From positions 1 through 37,882 of the forward strand of contig JAIERW010000034.1 in assembly GCA_019746485.1 (NCBI GenBank): 37,882 nucleotides of DNA. Direction: 5' to 3'. Source of the DNA: Candidatus Babeliales bacterium (lineage in GTDB: Bacteria; Babelota; Babeliae; Babelales; RVW-14). A model generated the notes under the pieces. It worked only from the letters and a program-made list of their open reading frames with translations. It made no database searches and was not told the DNA's origin. This document shows, in pieces, positions 15,174 to 22,747 of the stretch. The position numbers and the translations under genes were made by a program. Within the stretch, counting starts at the first letter, position 1, and each line of letters starts with the position of its first letter.

Positions 15174-16391
15174 TTATGGCCCGGCAGGTGCTGGCGTGAT
15201 TACCGCTGGTGTTGGTGCTGAAGGCGTGGTAGTTGCTGGTAATCTGGCAAGATTTCGATCAATATCGCTTAAAAGCGGATCGGCCTTAGCAGCACTTTCC
15301 GGAATTAAGGTTTTAGCGGTTGCTAAGTATTTTTTTGCGTTTTCTAGCAATGGTTGGTTGGTTGAAAAGTTTCGTGTGACGAAGCGTTTTTGATAGGCTT
15401 GAGTAAGAGCGTTGTCAACGACTGACTGAAAATCTGCCTGCCCGAGTGTCTCTTTGATATCGCCAACCACTGTTTTAAAATCGTCACTATGGGCTGGTTG
15501 GACAAGTTCAAGGTTGTTTATACAATGGCCAAGTAACGTTTTGTATGTAGATGCTTTGCTTGTTTTGAGTGATTGTTCAAAACTTTCTCGTGTGGTTGCG
15601 CTGAGCTTATCAAGTTCGCGTCTGACCTCTTTGATTGTCTGGGCAATGTTTGGTAACTCGGTTATCAAGTTTTGTGCGGCGGTAGTATTAGCTTTGTCAT
15701 TTAAATCAGCATTAAGCCTTTTAAGCTTTTCAAGCATTGTATCGCGTTTATTGTTGATGGCGCGACGGTGTTTTTGGTCAACCGATTTATAGTCACCCAA
15801 ACCAGATTTTTTGTCTTCAGTGCTTGATGGTATGCTTGACGACGTGTCTGAGCTACCTAAAGCACCTGATGGTGATTTAGAACTTTCTCCAAATGGCTGA
15901 GAAGAAGAATATGACGATGAAGGATAGTACGACGACGGGCGATTCCAATTGCTTGCGCTTGAGCCCCACGACGTTGGAGATGAATATGGTGATCGCCAAC
16001 CACTACTGCCACCGCCGCCATAAGGCCGTGAATATGACCGTGGGAAACCGTAAGGCGGAACACTATACGAACGCGGCCTGCTGCGTTCTTGCATAGCGCG
16101 GCGTTGTTGCGATTCACGCAGTTCTTGTTCGCGCTTTTTCTTTTTTTTGGTTAATTCTTCATCTGTTTCTTTGCTGCCACGCATCTTTTTAAGCTCTTGG
16201 GCAATGGGATCAATTTTTGTAGAAAATAAATTTTTTATATCAGCTTCAAGAACTTCTTGCGGCGAGTTTATTGCCTGATTTGCCAATGACGTTGGTGCAA
16301 AAAAGAATGGTGGTAGCGAGTGTAAGTTTGCATGAAAACATAAACGGGCTAAGAAAAAAACAATAATTATTTTTTTTAGATTAATCTTCAT
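15174..16391 (-). CDS. Secreted Ser/Tyr/Gly/Pro-rich protein, unknown
   Basis: 405 residues, no family recognised. Signal peptide at 1-26 (KKIIIVFFLARLCFHANLHS). A Lys/Arg/Glu-rich segment (about 70-105) precedes a disordered region (about 105-200) of repeated Ser, Tyr, Pro, Gly and Arg (RPRSYSVPPYG, YPSSSYSSSQPFG), then a helical region (200-380) and an Ala/Pro/Thr tail. The start follows the upstream gene by 9 nt, and its Shine-Dalgarno (TAAGGAAA) overlaps that gene's stop codon. Third gene of a four-gene minus-strand operon. The sequence is compatible with an extracellular or surface scaffold; no catalytic motif seen. Confidence 0.8.
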   Translation of the reverse strand: MKINLKKIIIVFFLARLCFHANLHSLPPFFFAPTSLANQAINSPQEVLEADIKNLFSTKIDPIAQELKKMRGSKETDEELTKKKKKREQELRESQQRRAMQERSRPRSYSVPPYGFPRSYSRPYGGGGSSGWRSPYSSPTSWGSSASNWNRPSSYYPSSSYSSSQPFGESSKSPSGALGSSDTSSSIPSSTEDKKSGLGDYKSVDQKHRRAINNKRDTMLEKLKRLNADLNDKANTTAAQNLITELPNIAQTIKEVRRELDKLSATTRESFEQSLKTSKASTYKTLLGHCINNLELVQPAHSDDFKTVVGDIKETLGQADFQSVVDNALTQAYQKRFVTRNFSTNQPLLENAKKYLATAKTLIPESAAKADPLLSDIDRNLARLPATTTPSAPTPAVITPAPAGP

Positions 16392-16400
16392 ACTGTTTCC

Positions 16401-16763
16401 TTACCAAAACCATGATGATCTTTTTGAACGTTTTTGCTGTTCAGCTTTGCGGCGTACTTGTTCTCGATCTACTTTTCTCTTTTTTGCTTGTGTTTCCAAT
16501 GCTTTTTTTATTGTTTCGCTGCCTAGTGTAAGTCGCAGTGTTTGAGCAACTAATTGTACCTGTGTTATGGTTGCGTATGCTTCCTGTTCAAGCGAAGTAA
16601 AATTGGATCTGTCGTGTTGTTTTGCCAAGTCTTGCGTCAGGTGTTCTTGAGTATTTTGAGGGTGTTTTTGCTGCCATGAATCTTCGCTGTCATACCAAGA
16701 AAAAGCCACACAAAAAGAGAAACTAACCACAAGGAATGCGCACAACATAACCAATTTTTTCAT
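16401..16763 (-). CDS. Small secreted basic protein, unknown
   Basis: 120 residues from the ATG at 16763. A TTG four codons upstream is open, but GGGGA is well placed for the ATG and overlaps the end of the preceding gene. Signal peptide KKLVMLCAFLVVSFSFCVAFS. The mature part is short, Gln-rich, then helical (about 50-80), and ends in a strongly basic stretch with KKRKVDREQVRRK and RSKRSSWFW. The KKRKV string matches the core of classical monopartite nuclear localisation signals; this may be chance in a basic helix. Second gene of the operon; the stop of the upstream gene is one base before its ATG. Family not recognised. Confidence 0.75.
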   Translation of the reverse strand: MKKLVMLCAFLVVSFSFCVAFSWYDSEDSWQQKHPQNTQEHLTQDLAKQHDRSNFTSLEQEAYATITQVQLVAQTLRLTLGSETIKKALETQAKKRKVDREQVRRKAEQQKRSKRSSWFW

Positions 16764-16764
16764 A

Positions 16765-17616
16765 TTATTCCCCAACCGTAAATTGTGGACTTGTTGGATT
16801 AGTTACTTGTTCATCATCAGCAAGAGGTTTTAGAGCCTTTTCAAGTATTCCGCGTCGTTTACCCGCTTTTGTTTCCTGTGGTTCAAGTTTAATGTTTGGA
16901 AGTGGGACTGCAGGTGTTTGTGCGAGCTCCTGAAGTTTATTTTCTGTTTTGGTTGTTGCCTCTTCTTGTGCCAAGTCAATTACAATGCGCTTGTTGAGTT
17001 GTTCAAGTCGCTCACACGCATCAACAATTTTTTTACGAAGTTCTTCAAATTGTGGTAAAAAGAATACGCGTTGGTACATTTTGTGGTCATTGATAATACC
17101 GTGGGCAACGGTAATTTCGTCGATATTTGTTTTAAAATCAGAAAAGATAACTTTAAATTCTGGAGAAAAATTTTCTGAAGAATCTATCTTACGTTCAACT
17201 TCTTTGAGTAAATCAACAAAGTGGTTCATATAAAAACGAAATGCTTCTCGTTTTGCATGAGAAAAAACGTACGTGCCAACTTTTGCTGTTTCGTCAGCCG
17301 GCTTTGCCTGTGGGTCTTTGTTGATAATTAACGATTCCAAAAAGAGCGTGCGATTATCCTTTTCGTCTTCTTGATTTTCTGCCACTGTACTTAGCGCAGG
17401 TTTTTGTGTTGGCCGTGGCCCAAATGGCTGACCCCAGTTTGGGTTACCCACTGGTCGCGTAGGCCCAGACTTTTTCTCACTCAATGCTTTTTCCATATCT
17501 TGAGCAAGTTTGTCAAAGTCGACGCCTTTAAAAAGCTCATCAAAATTAAAGGCATGCAGGCAGGTAATGCCTACAATAAGCGTGAAAATCGATGAAAATA
17601 TAATTTTTTTGCTCAT
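16765..17616 (-). CDS. Secreted helical protein, unknown, first gene of its operon
   Basis: 283 residues, no recognised family. Signal peptide MSKKIIFSSIFTLIVGITCLHA. After an acidic/aromatic start (FNFDELFKGVDFDKLAQDM) there is a Pro/Gly/Asn linker (about 50-75), then predicted helices from about 85 to 235 with coiled-coil character (FEELRKKIVDACERLEQLNK). The C-terminus is Pro/Thr-rich. AAGGA is seven bases before the ATG. It leads the operon with the 16401 and 15174 genes and the 35-residue membrane peptide, and is divergent from three pseudopilin genes across 112 nt. A shared surface role with the pilins is possible from location only. Confidence 0.78.
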   Translation of the reverse strand: MSKKIIFSSIFTLIVGITCLHAFNFDELFKGVDFDKLAQDMEKALSEKKSGPTRPVGNPNWGQPFGPRPTQKPALSTVAENQEDEKDNRTLFLESLIINKDPQAKPADETAKVGTYVFSHAKREAFRFYMNHFVDLLKEVERKIDSSENFSPEFKVIFSDFKTNIDEITVAHGIINDHKMYQRVFFLPQFEELRKKIVDACERLEQLNKRIVIDLAQEEATTKTENKLQELAQTPAVPLPNIKLEPQETKAGKRRGILEKALKPLADDEQVTNPTSPQFTVGE

Positions 17617-17728
17617 TTTTATCCTTTGGGCCTACAGTTAAAAAAAGGCTTAATGAGATCCCCCTCACCATTTAATCCTATTATTAAGGTAAATGTTTGG
17701 AAGCTCTAAAGTCAAATAAGGAGATTTT

Positions 17729-18055
17729 TTGATTATTTATTTCTTTAAGAAAATTAAAAAACAGGGCTCTTTTGCAAAAAATGAAGGATTTGTACTTATT
17801 GAACTTATGGTGGCCCTTGCTATTCTGATGATCACCTTTAAAGGGATTTGTTGCCTGGATCAGGCCCTTGCGCGGAGCCAAAACGATATGATGACTTTGT
17901 TGCGCGGTTCTAAGCCTTCGTTGCTGGCAAACCAGCGGGCAGTGCCGGCTGCTGCCAGGGCTTATGTAAAAATTGTGAGTGCCCACAAAATACCGGCCTG
18001 GTGCTCACGAGGAGTTATTGTTGATGAAGAGACGGTTGCCGCGCAGGCTCGTTAA
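17729..18055 (+). CDS. Type IV pilin-like / pseudopilin with TTG start
   Basis: 108 residues. A prepilin peptidase site is present: FAKNEG then FVLIELMVALAIL, giving a mature N-terminus with Glu at +5 and a hydrophobic assembly helix. The start is TTG at 17729, supported by AAGGAG five bases upstream; no ATG is available before the motif. The mature protein is short (about 85 residues), smaller than major pilins, suggesting a minor pseudopilin. It overlaps the next gene by 32 nt, so translation is coupled. Pseudopilins form the short pilus of type II secretion or the tip of type IV pili; the motor and secretin genes are not in this window. Confidence 0.8.
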   Translation: MIIYFFKKIKKQGSFAKNEGFVLIELMVALAILMITFKGICCLDQALARSQNDMMTLLRGSKPSLLANQRAVPAAARAYVKIVSAHKIPAWCSRGVIVDEETVAAQAR

Positions 18056-18569
18056 GCCACGGCTTTCTGGCTTTACGCTGGTTGAAGTTACGGTGTACCT
18101 AGCACTGTCCAGCATACTTGCCTGCCTTGCTTTTTCGTTATTTAACCAAACAAGTCTTTCTATTGCCCAGCGTTCGGCTACGCATGAAGATTTGGTTCGC
18201 ACGGCCATTTTTGTTGATTTGCTCAAGCGCGATTTGGCCAGTGCCAGCATGCGGCCGGCTGACTGGGTGGCAAAGGACGCTATGTTTAAACAGGAATTTA
18301 TTGACCCGCGCGGCAACCTTGAAAGCCAATGGGTAAGCTGGTCGGTCAGTAAAGATGGCTTGATACGTTCGTACGGTCTTTATGAGTCAATAAAAAAAGA
18401 GTGGGTGCGCAAGCAGACCGATTTTTTTGGCTGCGGGGTAACGGCTGTCAGTTTTGAACCGGTTATCAATCGCGATACCAATTGTGTTGAAGCGGTGGCG
18501 GTTACCTACGAACAACAGAACAAAATTTATCAGGCAACGGTGCCATTGCAAAACAGGATTATCGCATGA
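18024..18569 (+). CDS. Minor pseudopilin (GspJ/GspI-like)
   Basis: 181 residues from the ATG at 18024, preceded by GAGGAG at nine bases. An upstream in-frame ATG at 17979 would add a non-conserved stretch. The prepilin motif RLSG then FTLVEVTVYLALSS has Gly at -1 and Glu at +5, with a 20-residue hydrophobic helix. The C-terminal domain, with strands such as WVSWSVSKDGLIRSYGLYES, is compatible with a minor pseudopilin fold. It overlaps the preceding and the following pseudopilin genes. Assignment to a particular Gsp subunit is tentative. Confidence 0.82.
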   Translation: MKRRLPRRLVKPRLSGFTLVEVTVYLALSSILACLAFSLFNQTSLSIAQRSATHEDLVRTAIFVDLLKRDLASASMRPADWVAKDAMFKQEFIDPRGNLESQWVSWSVSKDGLIRSYGLYESIKKEWVRKQTDFFGCGVTAVSFEPVINRDTNCVEAVAVTYEQQNKIYQATVPLQNRIIA

Positions 18570-19021
18570 AAAAGCACCATGGCTCGGCATTGCTCTTGGT
18601 TCTGGGCATAACTTCAATGCTTTCGATTTTAATGCTTTTGCATTGGCAGCGAACATCGTTATTGTTTGATTTGGTGCACGAGCGCGATAAGTATCAAGCA
18701 CAACAGCGCACATTGCAAAATTTTTTTGTGGCAGCTACTAACTTTGTAAACAAGCATCATCAGCGGCTTGTGGTAAGCGTGACCAGCAAAAAACCGCTGC
18801 GTTTTAATCTTGAACAGCAGGTGTCATTGAGCGACAATCAGCTAGTGCGTGGTGTTTTGACATTGTACAAAGACGATGTTAATCAGTGTCTGCGGATGAT
18901 GGTGCAGCTTGTTGAAGACAATAAAGTGACGCTTGGCATGCGCTGTGTTGTTAAAAAACAGCCAACGGTTCGAGGAGAAAAGCTTGCGGTTAGCCATGTT
19001 TCGGTTTGTTCTGTTGCCTAG
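18566..19021 (+). CDS. Third pilus-tip-like protein (GspK/PilX-like N-terminus)
   Basis: 151 residues. The start overlaps the previous stop by four bases (ATGA). The N-terminus HHGSALLLVLGITSMLSILML resembles the assembly helix of GspK/PilX-type proteins and lacks Glu at +5, as GspK does. It is much shorter than full GspK (about 300), so it may be a reduced or different minor component. The rest is a small mixed alpha/beta domain. Last gene of the pseudopilin operon; its stop is six bases from that of the convergent 1201-residue gene, leaving no room for a terminator. Confidence 0.7.
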   Translation: MKKHHGSALLLVLGITSMLSILMLLHWQRTSLLFDLVHERDKYQAQQRTLQNFFVAATNFVNKHHQRLVVSVTSKKPLRFNLEQQVSLSDNQLVRGVLTLYKDDVNQCLRMMVQLVEDNKVTLGMRCVVKKQPTVRGEKLAVSHVSVCSVA

Positions 19022-19027
19022 TTTTGC

Positions 19028-22000
19028 TTACTCATTATCATCGCTATCGTTGTCCATGTCTGCAAGTTCTTCGATGGGTTCAAGTTGTTGGGCTAGTAAT
19101 CTAACAGCAGCGTTTTCATGTTCTTTGTTGGTTTGTGCAAAGTACCTTGCTTGATTTGCCGCATCGTCATTACTTTCTTCAAAATTTTTAAATAGTGCGA
19201 CTAAATTGTTAACAAGAGCGGGCTTTTCGGTAACAACACTAATTATTGCGTGGCCAAGCTGTTGCTGATCTGTGGTAAAGAGAGTTTCAAAGAAAGTTGA
19301 ATCTAATAAATCAAAACTTTCAGTTTTTATTATTGTAGCTGCTCTAACTGCCTGATCTACGGCAATTTTCTTTTCTACCAGTGCGTTCAACAGGTCTAAT
19401 ACTGAACTGATAACAAGATAATTATCATTGGCTGCTTCAATTGTTTTCATAGCAAGTGCTATTGCTGGGTCATAAGCCATAGAATAACCTTTTTCTACTA
19501 ACATTCTTAGAATGTCAAAACGTGTATCGAGTGTTTCTTCGTTATCTTTAAGAGCGTTTGTTATTGCTGCATCAAATATTGGTTGATAATCTTTTTCAAC
19601 AAGAGATTTATACAGCTCTAAGCTTCTTGTTTGAATATTTTCATTTTCATTGGTGATATTAAATTCTGCTGCACTGGCTGCTAGTTCAAATGCCTGGTTA
19701 TGTTCAATAAGAACCTTAAACAAATCAAGTGCTTCTGATCGAACACTGAGGTTATCATGCCTGCTATTGTTTTGCGCTGCTTCAATTGCTGGCTCAATTG
19801 CCTGCCTATATTTGACAAGTGCTTTAAATAAACCGCAGCCTATTCTACGTAAATCTTGTCTAGTAGATTGACTATACTTTTTGGCACTAGTTGTTGCTTG
19901 TTTAATAAACGTCTCTTCTATTTGACAAAGTTTTTCACATAATTTAATTGCTTCAAGATAAATTACCGGATTTTGGTTGGTAATGCTCGTCATTGCTTGC
20001 TTTTTAATGGAATCTATCATTGTTTTGTTGTTCATAGCTTTTGCCAGATCAGCAAATTTTACCAAGATTCTTAATTTTACTATTTGGGCACTATGCGCAA
20101 TAATTTTTTGGCAAAGATTTTTTAGAATTTCTTGAAGTTGTTGATTCTTTTGGTTTTGTTCAAAAAAGACTTTATATTTAATAAATAAAAACGAAATTTT
20201 GTTGTGATAGTTAAGATTTTGTTCAAGTTCAAATGAATCGATAAGTTGAGCAACCAAGCTAATAATATTTTCTTTGACTGGGATTTTATAGCGCGCCAGT
20301 ATCTTAGTAAGTCCTTCAAGTTTAACTTGGGGTTCTAAAAAGTTGTAGGTAAAGAATAGAGAAATGAAACGCCAATCAAACCCCTGATCGATAGTTTCTT
20401 GCTGAGGTAGAGGCAATTTGTATTGATAAAGGTTTGCAAAAATGAATATGAAAGGATGTGGGTTGGTAAAAAAATTTTTTCGTATGTACATGTTCAAATA
20501 TTTTTCATACTCTTCTCTAATAGTTGCCATAGTTGTACGTACGGCATAGGCATGTCGGTAAGGAAGAAGGATGAGCGAAAAAGAAGCAGCATCAGTGGGT
20601 TTTGTAACTGACTGGGTAGTTTTTTTAATAATTGAGATTATTGTTTCGGCAGCATTATTATTGTTAAGATCTGAGTCTTCTACGTCGTCAAGTTCCCAAT
20701 TAAGTTTGGCACATAAACGTCTAAAATGGGTTGAGTTAAAGGTAGGATCAAAAAATTGTTGTTCAAGATCTGAACGAGATGCTGCAGACGAGCTTGATGA
20801 TGAAGAACTGGAAATTGGTTCATCTTGTGATGCAAAAAGTTTAAGTCCTAAGAGGCTATCTAATATAATAATAATGTTTTGTAACGATGTCCTAATTTCA
20901 AATATTTCGTAGACCCCGGTAGGAACCAGGATATACATAAAGTCATTAAGCATTAGCGTTGCGAAGGTAACTTTTTTGTTATCAAGCGTAATCGTGACTG
21001 ATGATATTATCCCTTCATTGGGAAAGACACTTTGATCAGTTAGCCTAATAAATCCGCATGGTTTGGTACTATTAATTTCACTAGCATCAACAAAGTTTTT
21101 ACTTTCTGGTAGCTTTATTTTGGCATACGTAATGAGTGGTAAATTTTCTATATTTTCACTCCAATCCTGCCGAACAGTTGGATGTTGAGTTTCATCTTCT
21201 AATCTGTTTGCAATGCTTTTTTCATAAAAATCATGTAATTTTTGAGAAAAAACAACTTCTTCGTAAGCATTGTTACCAAAGGTACGATCTTGTTGATTGT
21301 AGGTATAGGCATTGCATAAATTTCTGATTGTTGTTTCTACGCAATCGTTGAAAACTACGCCTCCAAAGTTAACCGTTCCAAATTCAGGTAAATAAGGAAT
21401 TGGTTGCCCATATTTTTGATTCATAATTTCAGCATAAATAAGATTGGCAAAATCGAATTCGTTCTTTGTTAAAGAAGTAAAAATATTCTCAGGAGCAACA
21501 ATAGATTCAGTAGTAGTAATAATATTATTTAACTCTTCTGCAAGAGCTTTTCGAATTTTTTTATGGGCGTTCGGTTCATAACTATCATTGACCCAATCAT
21601 CAGTTGCTTTTAATGCTAAAAATTCTTTTGGTAACTCTTGAAAGTAAGTGGCAAAGTCTTGTCGTGTCAAAGATTTTTTATAAAGCAAGGCGAGTAAAAT
21701 ATGCTCTGTGGCGTAGCCTTCGTAGTTTTGGTTGGTTGCTACGCTTGAGCTTGAAGAAGAAGAAGAAGAAGAAGAGCGTGAGCTTGAAGAAGACGGGCTT
21801 TGAGATTGGCATTCATTACATGAACGCGCAATAAGGTCTGCAAAATTTATGATTGAATTAAAGGGGTTTTTAGCAAGCAACGAAGAGAGTTGTGTTCTTC
21901 TGTTTTTAGCATCGAAAACCTTTCTTAATTCTGCAACATTTGGTAGGTCAATACGTTTTCTTTTTTTAGCTTTTTCTGTAGATTTTTCTTCAGTTGAAGG

Positions 22001-22633
22001 ATTTTCTTTTGTTGATAGTATCGTTTCAAGCTTTGCTATAAGTTCAAAATCATCACCAATACCTCTTGTTACTAGTTGCTTAGAGCGTAAATAATTATTT
22101 GCGCGTTCTTTTATATTATTATAATGTTGTGCTAATTTTTCAGTTCTACTGAGTTCTTTTTGGTAGATATTATATTCTTCTTGTGCTTGAGAAAAAGTGA
22201 GCCCATTGTTTTTGTTCATAAACTCGGTATTAAAATCTTCGTCAGAAAGCAAAGTTTTGATAAGTTGTTCTTTAAGTAAGTCGACAGGCAGCCCATAATT
22301 TTGACTGATGGTTGTTAAAATCTTGGCTATTGTTTTTATTGAACAGAGTGGCGTGGGCATGTTGTGCTTGCTGGGTTGAAAGCCGCCATTAAAAGCGTGA
22401 AAAATTACTTTAACCAATTGTGTTGTAGCATGGTTTGGGTTGCCAAAATAATAGAGCTTTTTAATGTAGTGCGATTCAATGGCAAGGGCGCCGAGCGCAG
22501 GAGATAGAGCGAGTCGGTGTTCGGGAAGCAAAATATCCCACGTCCCTTTAATATCTTTTATGCTGCCCGGAATTGCCTGCGGACCAAAACATAAACAGAA
22601 AATGATAAGCAAAAGCAAGCGTAATAATTTCAT
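19028..22633 (-). CDS. Giant secreted helical-repeat protein, unknown
   Basis: 1201 residues, family not recognised. Signal peptide at 1-20 (LLRLLLLIIFCLCFGPQA). Basic KAKKRKRIDLP at 221-231 is a strong nuclear-localisation-like string. A pure serine tract (about 280-296) is followed by YEGYATEHILLALLYKKSLT (303-322), which resembles the TEHLLLALL motif of Clp N-terminal domains, although the rest of that domain is not obvious. A second serine run lies near 615-625. From about 840 to 1150 the protein is a long array of helical pairs of HEAT/ARM character. The C-terminus is acidic. GAGGGG precedes the ATG. Monocistronic, with a divergent neighbour (lnt). A host-directed scaffold is possible (inference). 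Confidence 0.8.
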   Translation of the reverse strand: MKLLRLLLLIIFCLCFGPQAIPGSIKDIKGTWDILLPEHRLALSPALGALAIESHYIKKLYYFGNPNHATTQLVKVIFHAFNGGFQPSKHNMPTPLCSIKTIAKILTTISQNYGLPVDLLKEQLIKTLLSDEDFNTEFMNKNNGLTFSQAQEEYNIYQKELSRTEKLAQHYNNIKERANNYLRSKQLVTRGIGDDFELIAKLETILSTKENPSTEEKSTEKAKKRKRIDLPNVAELRKVFDAKNRRTQLSSLLAKNPFNSIINFADLIARSCNECQSQSPSSSSSRSSSSSSSSSSSVATNQNYEGYATEHILLALLYKKSLTRQDFATYFQELPKEFLALKATDDWVNDSYEPNAHKKIRKALAEELNNIITTTESIVAPENIFTSLTKNEFDFANLIYAEIMNQKYGQPIPYLPEFGTVNFGGVVFNDCVETTIRNLCNAYTYNQQDRTFGNNAYEEVVFSQKLHDFYEKSIANRLEDETQHPTVRQDWSENIENLPLITYAKIKLPESKNFVDASEINSTKPCGFIRLTDQSVFPNEGIISSVTITLDNKKVTFATLMLNDFMYILVPTGVYEIFEIRTSLQNIIIILDSLLGLKLFASQDEPISSSSSSSSSAASRSDLEQQFFDPTFNSTHFRRLCAKLNWELDDVEDSDLNNNNAAETIISIIKKTTQSVTKPTDAASFSLILLPYRHAYAVRTTMATIREEYEKYLNMYIRKNFFTNPHPFIFIFANLYQYKLPLPQQETIDQGFDWRFISLFFTYNFLEPQVKLEGLTKILARYKIPVKENIISLVAQLIDSFELEQNLNYHNKISFLFIKYKVFFEQNQKNQQLQEILKNLCQKIIAHSAQIVKLRILVKFADLAKAMNNKTMIDSIKKQAMTSITNQNPVIYLEAIKLCEKLCQIEETFIKQATTSAKKYSQSTRQDLRRIGCGLFKALVKYRQAIEPAIEAAQNNSRHDNLSVRSEALDLFKVLIEHNQAFELAASAAEFNITNENENIQTRSLELYKSLVEKDYQPIFDAAITNALKDNEETLDTRFDILRMLVEKGYSMAYDPAIALAMKTIEAANDNYLVISSVLDLLNALVEKKIAVDQAVRAATIIKTESFDLLDSTFFETLFTTDQQQLGHAIISVVTEKPALVNNLVALFKNFEESNDDAANQARYFAQTNKEHENAAVRLLAQQLEPIEELADMDNDSDDNE
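21753..21773. repeat. GAA trinucleotide microsatellite (7 units) in the poly-Ser codons
   Basis: Seven GAA units on the plus strand encode Ser (TCT) on the minus strand. Slippage by whole units would change the length of the serine tract without a frameshift. Confidence 0.85.
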
Positions 22634-22747
22634 AAAAATTCCCCCTCAACCCATTACCTTAAATTTGTTCTAGATTTTATTTTAAGATAGAAATAATCTA
22701 AAAATCAATAAAGTACCAAAAACCTAAAAATAGGAAGCTGGTGGGTT

